From positions 1-43,225 of the forward strand of contig NZ_NRRU01000043.1 of assembly GCF_016583785.1 (NCBI RefSeq): DNA of 43,225 nt, in the 5' to 3' direction. This document shows positions 7,704-16,500 of the stretch, piece by piece. The position numbers were made by a program, and so were the translations under genes. The stretch's first letter is position 1, and each line of letters begins with the position of its first letter. The notes under the pieces were generated by a model, which was not told the DNA's origin, searched no databases, and saw only the letters and a list, made by a program, of their open reading frames with translations. Source of the DNA: Rubrivivax gelatinosus (GTDB taxonomy: Bacteria; Pseudomonadota; Gammaproteobacteria; Burkholderiales; Burkholderiaceae_C).

Positions 7704-9617
7704 TCAGCCGCGCCGTCCGGCCACCGGCCGGGCGCTGGCGAGCCGGTGCAGCACGGCGACCAGCTGGTCCACTTCCTCGCAGGTGTTGTAGAAGGCCAGC
7801 GAGGGCCGCACGGTAGCTTCCAGCCCGAAGCGCCGCAGGATGGGCTGAGCGCAGTGGTGGCCGGTGCGCACGGCGATGCCTTCGCGGTTCAGCGCCTGGC
7901 CGATCTCGTCGGTCGAGTAGCCGGCGAGCACGAAGGACAGCACGCTGGCCTTGTCGCGCGCGGTGCCGATCGGCCGCAGCCCCGGCACCTCGGCCATGCG
8001 GCCGCTGGCGTACTCGAGCAGCCCGTGTTCGTACTGCGCGATGTTGGCGATGCCGATGCGCTCGACATACTCCAGCGCCGCGCCCAGCCCCACTGCGTCG
8101 GCGATGTTGCCGGTGCCGGCCTCGAAACGTGCCGGCGGCGGCTGGTATTCGATGCGCTCGAACGTGACGTCGGCAATCATGTTGCCGCCGCCCTGCCACG
8201 GAGGCAGATCCTCCAGCAGCTCGCGCCGGCCGTAGAGCACGCCGATGCCGGTGGGCCCGAAGACCTTGTGGCCCGAGAAGACGAAGAAGTCGGTGTCCAG
8301 CGCGCGCACGTCCACCTTCAGGTGCGACACCGACTGGGCGCCGTCGACCAGCGTGCGGATGCCGGCGCGGCGTGCGATGGCCACGATCTCGGCCACCGGC
8401 ACCACGGTGCCGAGTGCGTTCGAGACCTGGGTCACGGCGATGATCTTGGTGCGCTCGCTCAGCAGGCGCTGGTATTCGTCGAGCCGCACCTGGCCGCTGT
8501 CGTCGACCGGGATCACGCGCAGCTTGGCGCCGCGTTCGTCGGCCAGGCGCTTCCAGGGCACGATGTTGGCGTGGTGCTCCAGGTGCGAGACGACGATCTC
8601 GTCGCCGGCGCCGACGTGGCGGCAGCCCCAGGCCGCGGCGACCAGGTTGATGGCCTCGGTGGCGCCGCGCACGAACACAATCTCCTCGGTCGACGCGGCA
8701 CCGATGAAGCGGCGCACGGTCTCGCGCGCCTGCTCGTAGGCGTCGGTGGCACGCGCTGCCAGCGCGTGCGCGGCGCGGTGGATGTTCGAGTTCTCGTGGG
8801 CGTAGAAGTGCGCGAGGCGGTCGATCACCGCCTGCGGCTTCTGCGTCGTCGCGGCGTTGTCCAGCCAGACGATGCGATGGCCGTTGATGCGCTCGGCCAG
8901 CAGCGGGAAGTCGCGCCGCACCGCGTGCACGTCGAAGGGCGGATGCGCGTCGGCGAAGGCCGGGCGGCCGGCTGCGGCTGCCGCCGGTGCCGCTTCGGGC
9001 ACGAAGTAGAAACGCGGCGAAGCGGCCGTTGGCGCCGCGGGCGGCGTCGGCGTCGCATCCAGCCGCGGCACCGCGCCCGCGGTCGGCAGCTGCCAGGGCA
9101 GCGCGCGCAGCGCCTCGAAGGCCGGGCCGGCCGCCGGCGTCGCCGCCGGTGCCGCTTCGGCCGCCGGGAAACCCAGCGCCTCGGCTTCGGCGAAGTGGAA
9201 GGGTGCCGCGGCCACCGGCGCCTGCGGCACCGCCAGCAGGTGGCTGCCCAGACGGCCGTCGTAGGCCGGCGCGGCGGACAGCAGCACGTCGGGCACGCCG
9301 TTGCCGGCCAACGCGTGCGGCCGCCGCGCCGGAGCCGAGGCGACGATGTTGGCGGCGCTCTGTGGCGAGCTCGGCAGCAGGTTGGCGCCGGGCGGCAGTC
9401 CGCCCGGAACTGCTGCCGGCGTCGATGGGCCGAAGCTGCCGGGCGGCAGCGTCAGCCCGGCCGGGTGCGGCCGCTCGGGCAGCGGCACGCCGCCGGTGGC
9501 GGGCACCGTGGCCGCGCCCGGCCAGCTGCTGAACAGTTCGCCGGCCAGGCGCGCGAGCAGCGCCGGGTCGGGCAGGCCGGGCGGCAAGGCCGCGGCCGGG
9601 ATCTCGGGGGTCGTCAT
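7704..9617 (-). CDS. Encapsulated cysteine desulfurase (SufS-like) with N-terminal cargo-loading domain
   Basis: This 637-residue PLP enzyme removes sulfur from cysteine as a persulfide. The catalytic part (about 226-637) is a group II SufS/CsdA type: WLDNAATTQKPQAV, the HLEHHANIVPW motif, PLP lysine K451 in FVFSGHKVFGPTG, and the active-site loop RTGHHCAQP with C589. Before it lies a ~225-residue leader rich in Pro, Ala and Gly with isolated hydrophobic patches (DPALLARLAGELFSSW 17-32, DVLLSAAPAYDGRL, ALPWQLP, RFYFVP). Known biology: such disordered leaders direct this enzyme into Family 2A encapsulins, and the shell gene is immediately upstream here. Start 9617 is preferred; an in-frame ATG at 9641 would add eight residues, and neither has an ideal ribosome-binding site, so coupling to the shell gene is possible. 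Confidence 0.95.
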   Translation of the reverse strand: MTTPEIPAAALPPGLPDPALLARLAGELFSSWPGAATVPATGGVPLPERPHPAGLTLPPGSFGPSTPAAVPGGLPPGANLLPSSPQSAANIVASAPARRPHALAGNGVPDVLLSAAPAYDGRLGSHLLAVPQAPVAAAPFHFAEAEALGFPAAEAAPAATPAAGPAFEALRALPWQLPTAGAVPRLDATPTPPAAPTAASPRFYFVPEAAPAAAAAGRPAFADAHPPFDVHAVRRDFPLLAERINGHRIVWLDNAATTQKPQAVIDRLAHFYAHENSNIHRAAHALAARATDAYEQARETVRRFIGAASTEEIVFVRGATEAINLVAAAWGCRHVGAGDEIVVSHLEHHANIVPWKRLADERGAKLRVIPVDDSGQVRLDEYQRLLSERTKIIAVTQVSNALGTVVPVAEIVAIARRAGIRTLVDGAQSVSHLKVDVRALDTDFFVFSGHKVFGPTGIGVLYGRRELLEDLPPWQGGGNMIADVTFERIEYQPPPARFEAGTGNIADAVGLGAALEYVERIGIANIAQYEHGLLEYASGRMAEVPGLRPIGTARDKASVLSFVLAGYSTDEIGQALNREGIAVRTGHHCAQPILRRFGLEATVRPSLAFYNTCEEVDQLVAVLHRLASARPVAGRRG

Positions 9618-9690
9618 CGGGACGGGGTGTTTCCTGTGCATGACCGAGGCGCGGGCCCCGATCCGTGCCTGCAGCGCATCGAGCGGACGC

Positions 9691-9766
9691 CGCGGCCGGG
9701 CTTCGCCCGGTCGCTGGCGTCGCCCCCTTGAGGGGGAGCGCCGAAGGCGCTACGGGGGTGGGTCAT
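9691..9766. repeat. REP-like extragenic palindrome element between cargo and shell genes
   Basis: The element holds three short hairpins in a row: CCGGGCTTCGCCCGG (9696-9710), CCCCCTTGAGGGGG (9723-9736) and AGCGCCGAAGGCGCT (9737-9751). This arrangement resembles extragenic repeats seen in many copies in Rubrivivax, Acidovorax and relatives (from memory, not searched). Its end overlaps the encapsulin stop codon (9763-9765). Between two genes of one operon it could reduce read-through or protect the upstream shell message, giving more shell than cargo. Confidence 0.65.
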
Positions 9767-10692
9767 CGGTAGGTGTCCGGATACGCGTGGTACTTGCCGA
9801 TCTCGACGTCCTCCAGCACCGCCAGCGCGTCCTCGGTTTGCACCGCCAGCGAGCAGTACAGCGAGATCAGATAGGACGCGATGGCATTGCGGCTGATGCC
9901 CATGAAACGCACCGACAGACCCGGGCTCTGTTCGCCCGGCAGCCCCGGCTGGTACAGGCCGACGACGCCCTGGCGCTTGTCGCCGACACGCAGCAGCAGC
10001 ACCTTGGTCTTGCCGTCGGCCACCGGCACCTTGTCGCTGGGCACCAGCGGGATGCCGCGCCAGGTCAGGAACTGGCTGCCGAACAGGCTGACGGTGGGCG
10101 GCGGCACGCCGCGGCGCGTGCATTCGCGGCCGAAGGCGGCGATGGCCAGCGGGTGCGTCAGGAAGAAGGCCGGTTCCTTCCAGACCTTGCTCAGCAGTTC
10201 GTCGAAGTCGTCGGGCGTCGGCGCGCCGGTCAGCGGGTACACCACCTGATCCGGGTGCACGCTGGCGAGCAGGCCGTAGTCGGGGTTGTTGATCAGCTCG
10301 CTTTCCTGCTTCTCCTTGATCGTCTCGATCGTCAGGCGCAGCTGCTCCTTGATCTGGTCGTGCGGGCTGCTGTAGAGGTCGGAGACCCGGGTGTGCACGT
10401 CCAGCACGGTGCTGACGGCGTTCAGGAAGTATTCGCGCGGCTCGGCCTCGTAGTCGACGAAGGTGGTCGGCAGCTCGGACTCGTCGCGCTTGGCGCACAG
10501 CACCTGCACGTCCTGCGGGTTGCGCACCTTGTTCAGGCGATAGATGCCGGCTTCGACCGGCACCCACTGCAGCAGATGGGTCAGCCAGCGCGGGCTGATG
10601 GTCGCCAGGGTCGGCGCGGTCTTGGTGGCGTTGGCAAGCTGGCGGGCGGCGCTGTCGCCGAGAGCCAGTTGCACGGGCGCGGTATCTGCCAT
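9763..10692 (-). CDS. Family 2A encapsulin shell protein (SrpI-like)
   Basis: This 309-residue HK97-fold protein assembles into an icosahedral protein shell. It matches the Family 2A encapsulins (SrpI/EncA-like, formerly called major membrane protein I in mycobacteria). There is an extended N-terminal arm (LALGDSAARQLANATKTAPT), then SPRWLTHLLQWVPVEAGIYRLNKV. The E-loop/spine region reads FVDYEAEPREYFLNAVSTVL, followed by SPHDQIKEQLRLTIETIKEK and NNPDYGLLASV. The A-domain end reads RFMGISRNAIASYLISLYCS. There is no cyclic-nucleotide-binding insert, which rules out Family 2B. ATG 10692 follows AAGAGGA by about 10 bases. The cysteine desulfurase gene follows 145 bases downstream on the same strand, as in known two-gene systems for sulfur storage or sulfur-stress response. 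Confidence 0.96.
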   Translation of the reverse strand: MADTAPVQLALGDSAARQLANATKTAPTLATISPRWLTHLLQWVPVEAGIYRLNKVRNPQDVQVLCAKRDESELPTTFVDYEAEPREYFLNAVSTVLDVHTRVSDLYSSPHDQIKEQLRLTIETIKEKQESELINNPDYGLLASVHPDQVVYPLTGAPTPDDFDELLSKVWKEPAFFLTHPLAIAAFGRECTRRGVPPPTVSLFGSQFLTWRGIPLVPSDKVPVADGKTKVLLLRVGDKRQGVVGLYQPGLPGEQSPGLSVRFMGISRNAIASYLISLYCSLAVQTEDALAVLEDVEIGKYHAYPDTYR

Positions 10693-10867
10693 GGAGAACT
10701 CGTCCTCTTGGATGTGAAGCGTGCGACGGCGCCGCCGGGTGGCGGCTGGACCGGAGGTCGCCGCCGCAGTCTCCGGAACGGCGGTAGCAGGCGGCAACCG
10801 GCTATAGACGGCGAACGCCCCGCGCCACGAGCGAACGCAAGGACGGCGCTGCGTGGGCGCAGGCGGT

Positions 10868-10881
10868 GCATGTCGACATGC
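10868..10881. promoter_or_regulatory. 14-bp perfect palindrome between encapsulin and beta-lactamase genes
   Basis: GCATGTCGACATGC is a perfect dyad lying 175 bases upstream of the encapsulin ATG and 72 bases upstream of the beta-lactamase ATG. The divergent intergenic position fits a repressor or activator operator, but no regulator gene lies beside it and I do not recognise the motif. A TATAGC-like -10 for the encapsulin gene lies near 10802-10807 on the minus strand, without a convincing -35. Confidence 0.3.
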
Positions 10882-10953
10882 GCCGATGGCGCAACAACGG
10901 GGGCGGCCGCCGTCTGCCACGCCGGCCGCGCCCCTGCGCGCCAGAATGGGCGC

Positions 10954-11826
10954 ATGAAACGACGCAGCTTCCACGCCTGGGCCGCACTCGTGCTGGCCGC
11001 CACCGGCCGCCCGGCGGCGGCTGCCGCCGACATCGGCGACGCCGACACGCTGGGTGCGATCGAACGTGCCGTCGCCGGCCGCCTGGGCGTGCAGGCCTAC
11101 GACCTGGACAGCGGCCGCAGCCTGGGCCACCGCGCCGACGAACGTTTCCCGCTGTGCAGCACCTTCAAGTGGCTGCTGGCCGCCGCCGTGCTGGCGCGTG
11201 TCGACGCCGGCCGCGAGCGCCTGGAACGTCGCATCGTCTACGGCCGCGAGGCGCTGCTGGAGTACGCGCCGGTGACCGCGCCACGCGTCGGCGGCCAGGG
11301 CCTGAGCCTGGCCGAACTCTGCGCGGCCGCGGTCACGGTGAGCGACAACACCGCCGCCAACCTGCTGCTCGACACGCTCGGCGGCCCGGCGGCCTTCACC
11401 AGCTTCGTGCGCACGCTGGGCGACCGCGTGACGCGGCTGGACCGGCGCGAGCCCGCCCTGAACGAGGCCCGCCCGGGCGACGAACGCGACACCACCAGCC
11501 CGGCGGCGATGGTCGCGGCGCTGCGCCAGGCGCTGTTCGGTGGCGCGCTGTCGCGGCGCAGCAGCGAGCTGCTGCTGCAGTGGATGGTGGCTTCGAGCAC
11601 CGGCGCCAAGCGGCTGCGCGCCGGCTTCCCTGCCGACTGGAAGGTGGGCGACAAGACCGGCAGCGGCGGCGAAGGCACGACCAACGACGTCGCCGTCGTC
11701 TGGCCGCCCGGGCGTGCGCCGCTGCTGGTGGCCGCCTACCTCACCGAATGCCAGGCACCGCTGGAGGCGCGCGAGGCGGCACTGGCGCTGGTGGCGCGGC
11801 GGGTGAGGGTGGGGCTGCTGGGTTGA
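10954..11826 (+). CDS. Class A beta-lactamase
   Basis: This 290-residue secreted serine beta-lactamase hydrolyses beta-lactams in the periplasm. All class A motifs are present: S69-T-F-K72 in FPLCSTFKWLL, S130-D-N132 in VTVSDNTAANLL, E166 within REPALN (omega loop), and K234-T-G in VGDKTGSGGEGTTND; raw residue numbers happen to match Ambler numbering closely. An N-terminal signal peptide (MKRRSFHAWAALVLAATGRP, cleavage after the Ala run) starts with consecutive arginines. A cysteine precedes the catalytic serine, but no partner is seen at the carbapenemase position after KTG. No ampR-type regulator is adjacent, so this looks like a resident chromosomal enzyme. The spectrum cannot be told from sequence alone. 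Confidence 0.94.
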   Translation: MKRRSFHAWAALVLAATGRPAAAAADIGDADTLGAIERAVAGRLGVQAYDLDSGRSLGHRADERFPLCSTFKWLLAAAVLARVDAGRERLERRIVYGREALLEYAPVTAPRVGGQGLSLAELCAAAVTVSDNTAANLLLDTLGGPAAFTSFVRTLGDRVTRLDRREPALNEARPGDERDTTSPAAMVAALRQALFGGALSRRSSELLLQWMVASSTGAKRLRAGFPADWKVGDKTGSGGEGTTNDVAVVWPPGRAPLLVAAYLTECQAPLEAREAALALVARRVRVGLLG

Positions 11827-11838
11827 GGGGCCGGCCCC
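11827..11838. terminator. GC palindrome between convergent bla and soxR
   Basis: GGGGCCGGCCCC begins right after the beta-lactamase stop codon, in a 27-base gap between two convergent genes. It could serve as a bidirectional hairpin. There is no U tract and it is too short for certainty. Confidence 0.3.
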
Positions 11839-11853
11839 TGGCGCCGCGGCCGC

Positions 11854-12315
11854 CTAGGGCCGGTTGAGGATCTGCGCGCCCGGCCCCTTGGCGCCGAGCG
11901 CGTCGCCGGGGTTGCGCAGCGGGCATTCCTCCAGCGACAGGCAGCCGCAGCCGATGCACTGGTCCAGTTCGTCGCGCAGCCGCGTCAGCTTCTGGATGCG
12001 CTGGTCCAGATCGACGCGCCATTCCGAGGCCAGCGTCTTCCACTGGCCCGCCGTCAGCTTGCTGCCCGGCGGGTAGCGGCGCAGCGCCTCGCGGATCTCC
12101 TCCAGCGGGATGCCGGTGCGCTGCGCCACCTTGATGATCGCGATGTAGCGCAGCAGCACCGGCGCGTAGCGGCGCTGGTTGCCTTCGGTGCGCACGCTGC
12201 TGATCAGCCCCTTGGACTCGTAGAAGTGGATCGTCGAGACCGCCACGCCGCTGCGCCTGGCAATGACGCCGACCGACAACAGCGCGGTCGAACCTTCCGC
12301 AATCTCTTGCGCCAT
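11854..12315 (-). CDS. soxR: Redox-sensitive transcriptional activator SoxR
   Basis: This 153-residue MerR-family regulator has a winged helix-turn-helix (about 13-80: [20 protein letters not shown], then [18 protein letters not shown]), a dimerisation helix, and the [2Fe-2S] cluster motif C120-x2-C123-x-C125-x5-C131 in [19 protein letters not shown]. Oxidation by redox-cycling compounds activates it. The start MAQEIAEG at 12315 is chosen because the alternative TTG at 12330 lies within the sox box. Outside enterics SoxR typically controls efflux pumps and oxygenases directly, not soxS; here it is divergent from an RND operon carrying a sox box. Confidence 0.95.
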   Translation of the reverse strand: MAQEIAEGSTALLSVGVIARRSGVAVSTIHFYESKGLISSVRTEGNQRRYAPVLLRYIAIIKVAQRTGIPLEEIREALRRYPPGSKLTAGQWKTLASEWRVDLDQRIQKLTRLRDELDQCIGCGCLSLEECPLRNPGDALGAKGPGAQILNRP

Positions 12316-12320
12316 GCCTC

Positions 12321-12351
12321 TTGACCTCAAGTTAAGTTGAGGTTTTAGAGT
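12321..12351 (+). promoter_or_regulatory. Sox box in a 19-bp-spacer promoter for the RND operon
   Basis: CCTCAAGTTAAGTTGAGG (12325-12342) differs by one base from the fully symmetric SoxR site CCTCAAGTTAACTTGAGG. It sits between TTGACC (12321-12326) and TAGAGT (12346-12351), separated by exactly 19 bases. That is the over-long spacer that MerR-family activators correct by DNA distortion. Transcription would start near 12358 toward the adaptor gene. The site also lies just upstream of soxR, so autoregulation is likely. Confidence 0.93.
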
Positions 12352-12433
12352 CTATCCCGTCCGGTCCGGTTTCAAAACAGCAGTCTCGGTTTGGGTCCCG
12401 GCAAGGCAATTCCTCATGTCTTCGGGAGCCAGC

Positions 12434-13573
12434 ATGGACGCCCCGTCCACCACCGTCGCGCCGCGTGCGCGTGTCTCTTGGCGGTCGCTCGCCATCGCCG
12501 CCGTCCTGGTCGCCGCCGTCGCCGCCGCGCTCTGGGCCTGGCGCGGCAGCCGTGCGTCCGGCGGCGGCTACACGCCGCCGGCGGCGATCGACGTCGTCGC
12601 GCTGCCGCTGCACCCGGAGCCCGCCGCGGACCAGCTGCAGGCGCTGGGCGAGCTGCGCGCCGTGCGCCAGGTGAGCCTGGCCAGCGAAGCCGCCGGCCGC
12701 GTCGTCGCCATCGGCTTCGCCGCCGGCCAGTCGGTGCGCGCCGGCGCGGCGCTGCTCGACCTCGACGACAGCAGCGAGCAGGCCGACCTGCTCGCCGCAC
12801 AGGCCGCCGCGCAGTTCGCGCGCCAGCAGTGGCAGCGCGCCGGCGAACTGGCGTCGACCGGCGCCGTGGCGCGCGAGCTGCTGGAGCAGCGCCGCGCCGA
12901 GTTCGACCAGGCCGCCGCGAAGGTGCAGCAGCTGCAGGCGCGCATCCGCAAGCTGCACCTGCGCGCGCCCTTCGCCGGCGTGCTCGGCCTGCGCCAGGTG
13001 GACCCGGGCCAGTACCTCCAGGCCGGCGAGCGCATCGTCACGCTGACCGACCTGGACGCGCTGTACGTCAACTTCGACCTGCCGCAGCAGGCGCTGCCGC
13101 GGCTGCGCGTCGGCCAGCGTGTCCAGGTGCGCGGCGACGCGCCCGGCGCCGCACCGGTGCTGGCGCGCATCAGCGCGATCGAGCCGCAGGTCGGGCGCGA
13201 CACGCGCAACGCCAGCGTCCAGGCCGAGCTCGCCAATCCCGGGCGGGCTTTGCGGCCGGGCATGTCGGTCGCGGTCGCGGTCGAGCTGCCGCCCCAGCCC
13301 GACGCGCTGCTGGTCCCGGCGACGGCGGTGCTGACATCGGCGACGGGCGACGCCGCGGTCGTCGTGCGCGGGCTCGACGCCCAGGCCCTGGGCACGGCGG
13401 AGATCGTGCCGCTGCGGCTCGGGCGCCGCGTCGGCGAGCGGGTGCTGGTCGAGCAGGGCCTGCGCGCCGGCGACCTCGTCGTCAGCGAAGGCCAGCTGCG
13501 CATCCGGCCCGGCGCGCGGGTGCACGTCGTGCCGGCGCAGGGCGCGTCCGCGCCCGCCGGGAGCGCACGATGA
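12434..13573 (+). CDS. RND efflux periplasmic adaptor (membrane fusion) protein, MexH-like
   Basis: This ~379-residue periplasmic adaptor links the inner-membrane pump to the outer-membrane channel. It has one N-terminal transmembrane anchor (SLAIAAVLVAAVAAALWAW). Then come the split lipoyl domain (ASEAAGRVVAIGFAAGQSVR ... LRAPFAGVLGLRQVDPGQYL), an alpha-hairpin rich in Gln/Ala between its halves, and the beta-barrel and membrane-proximal domains ending near the C-terminus. The ATG at 12434 follows GGGAG by five bases; an ATG at 12416 in the same frame would add six residues. The stop overlaps the pump start (ATGA, 13570-13573). It is the first gene after the SoxR promoter. Confidence 0.93.
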   Translation: MDAPSTTVAPRARVSWRSLAIAAVLVAAVAAALWAWRGSRASGGGYTPPAAIDVVALPLHPEPAADQLQALGELRAVRQVSLASEAAGRVVAIGFAAGQSVRAGAALLDLDDSSEQADLLAAQAAAQFARQQWQRAGELASTGAVARELLEQRRAEFDQAAAKVQQLQARIRKLHLRAPFAGVLGLRQVDPGQYLQAGERIVTLTDLDALYVNFDLPQQALPRLRVGQRVQVRGDAPGAAPVLARISAIEPQVGRDTRNASVQAELANPGRALRPGMSVAVAVELPPQPDALLVPATAVLTSATGDAAVVVRGLDAQALGTAEIVPLRLGRRVGERVLVEQGLRAGDLVVSEGQLRIRPGARVHVVPAQGASAPAGSAR

Positions 13574-16500
13574 GCTTCACCGACCTCTTCATCCGCCGGC
13601 CCATCCTGTCGCTGACGCTGAGCCTGCTGATCCTGCTGGCCGGCAGCGCCGCACTGTTCGCGCTGCCGATGCGCCAGTACCCGAAGATGGAGAGCGCCAC
13701 CATCGTCGTCGAGACGCGCTACCCCGGCGCGACGCAGGAGGTGATGCAGGGCTTCGTGACGACGCCGATCGCCCAGGCCATCGCCACCGCCAACGGCATC
13801 GAGTACCTCAGCTCCAGCTCGACCACCGGCAGCAGCCACATCAAGGCCAAGCTGGTGCTGAACGCGAACGCCGACCGCGCGATGACCGAGATCCTGGCCA
13901 AGGTGCAGCAGGTGAAGTACCGGCTGCCCGAGGGCGCGTTCGACCCGGTCATCGAGAAGATCACCGACGGCGTCTCCGCGGTCCAGTACCTGGCTTTCGT
14001 CGGCGACCAGCAGAGCATCGCCCAGATCACCGACTTCGTCGCCCGCGTCGCGCAGCCGCTGATCAACGCCGTGCCCGGCGTCGCCTCGACCGAGCTGCAC
14101 GGCGGCCGGACCTACGCGATGCGGCTGTGGGTCGACCCGCTCAGGCTTGCCGCGCGCGGCCTGAGCGCGAGCGAGCTCGTCGCCGCGCTGCGCGCCAACA
14201 ACGTGCAGGCCGCACCCGGCGCGCTGCGCGGCGAGCAGACGCTGATGCCGATCACCGCCGCCACCGACCTGCGCAGCGTGCAGGCCTTCCGCGAGATGGT
14301 GCTCAAGCGCGGCGAGCACGGCGTCGTGCACCTGGCCGACGTCGCCACGGTCGAGCTCGGCGGCGACAACGAAGACAGCAGCTTCCTGAACGACGGCCGG
14401 CAGGCGGTCTCGCTGTCGGTGTCGCCGACGCCCGACGGCAACCCGCTCACCATCGTCGCCGGCGTCAACGCGCTGCTGCCCGAGCTGCAGCGCGCGGCGC
14501 CGCCGGGGCTGAAGGTCGTCAACTCCTTCGACACCGCGCGTTTCGTGCACGCCTCCATCGACGAGGTCGTGCGCACGCTGGTCGAGGCCATCGTCATCGT
14601 CGTGCTCGCGATCTTCCTGTTCCTGGGCTCGCTGCGCGCCGTCGTCATCCCGATCGTCACGATCCCGCTGTCGCTGGTGGGCACGGCGGCGCTGATGCTG
14701 GTCTGCGGCTTCTCGCTGAACCTGCTGACGCTGCTGGCGATGGTGCTGGCCATCGGGCTCGTGGTCGACGACGCCATCGTCGTCGTCGAGAACATCCACC
14801 GCCACATCGAGCAAGGCCTGTCGCCGCCGCGTGCGGCGCTGGTCGGCGCGCGCGAGATCGTCACGCCGGTGATCGCGATGACGATCACGCTGGCCGCCGT
14901 CTACGCACCGATCGGCCTGATGGGCGGGCTCACCGGCGCGCTGTTCCGCGAGTTCGCGTTCACGCTCGCCGGCTCGGTGATCGTCTCCGGCCTCGTCGCG
15001 CTGACGCTGTCGCCGATGATGAGCAGCTACCTGCTGGGCGCACGCGTGGCCGACGGGCGCCTGGCGCGGCGCGTCGAGCAGACGATGCAGGGCCTGGCGC
15101 GGCGCTACGGCCGCCTGCTCGAGCACACGCTGCGGGCGCGCGCCGCCGTGCTGCTGGTCTGCGTCGCGGTGCTGGTGGGCATCGCCGTGCTCTTTGCCGG
15201 CGTCAAGCGCGAGCTGGCGCCGCGCGAGGACCAGGGCTACGTCTTCGTCCAGACCAAGGCGCCGCAGTACGCCAACCTCGCCTACACCGAGCGTTTCGCG
15301 CGCCAGGTCCAGGGTTTCTTCGGCGCGCTGCCCGACTACGCCGGCAGCTTCCTGGTCAACGGCGCCGGCAGCCAGAACATCGGCTTCGGCGGCGTCGTGC
15401 TGACGCCCTGGGACGGGCGCCGGCAGAGCGCCGACCAGGTGCAGAACACGCTCAACGGGCATGCCGCGGGCATCACCGGCGTTTCGCTGACGGCTTTCCA
15501 GCCGGCGCCGCTGCCGGCCGGCAGCGGCGGGCTGCCGGTGCAGATGGTGCTGCGCTCGCCCGACGACTTCGGCGCGCTCTACCGCACGATGGAGGAGATC
15601 AAGGACGCGGCCCGCGCCAGCGGCCTGTTCGCCTTCGTCGAGAGCGACCTCGCTTTCGACAGCCCGCAGCTGCGGCTGGCGGTCGACGCCGCCAAGGCCG
15701 GCGAGATGGGGGTGTCGATGAGCGCGATCGCCGACACGCTGGCGACGCTGGTCGGCGAGAGCACGGTCAACCGCTTCAACTGGTTCGACCGCTCCTACGA
15801 CGTCATCGCCCAGGTGCCGCGCGCGCAGCGCAGCGCGCCCGACGACCTGGGCGGCTACTACCTGCGCGCGCAGTCGGGGGCGCTGGTGCCGCTGGCCACG
15901 CTGGTCCAGGCGCACGCCGGGCCGGCGCCGAACCGCCTGCCGCAGTTCAACCAGATGAACGCCGCGACGCTGTCGGGCGTGCTGCTGCCCGGCGTGACGA
16001 TGGGCCAGGCCGTCGAGTACCTGCAGCGGCTGCCGCTGCCCGCCGGCGCGCGTGTCGACTGGCTCTCCGACAGCCGCCAGTACGTCAACGAAGGCCATCG
16101 CCTGACCGTCTCGTTCGCCGCCGCGCTGCTGGTGATCTTCCTCGTGCTGGCGGCGCAGTTCGAGAGCCTGCGCGACCCGCTGGTGGTCCTGGTGACGGTG
16201 CCGCTGGCGGTCTGCGGCGCGCTGGCGCCGCTGTGGCTGGGTTACGCCACCTTGAACATCTACACCCAGATCGGGCTGGTGACGCTGATCGGGCTGATCT
16301 CCAAACACGGCATCCTGATGGTCTCGTTCGCCAACGACATCCAGCGCCGCGAGGGCCTGCCGCCGGCGCAGGCCATCCGGCGCGCGGCCGAGATCCGCAT
16401 GCGGCCGGTGCTGATGACGACGGCGGCGATGGTCGTCGGCCTGGTGCCGCTGCTGTTCGCCAGCGGCGCCGGCGCCGGCAGCCGCTTCGCCATCGGCATC

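Noticed and set aside
9763..11130. N-terminally extended encapsulin of about 455 residues
   Set aside because: The extension is Arg/Ala-rich shadow sequence running into the beta-lactamase gene; ATG 10692 has a good ribosome-binding site and gives the family length.
10954..11826. Beta-lactamase as a second encapsulin cargo
   Set aside because: It has an export signal peptide and no loading leader; encapsulins are cytosolic.
12315..12330. TTG at 12330 as the soxR start
   Set aside because: It lies within the sox box; ATG 12315 gives the normal SoxR N-terminus.
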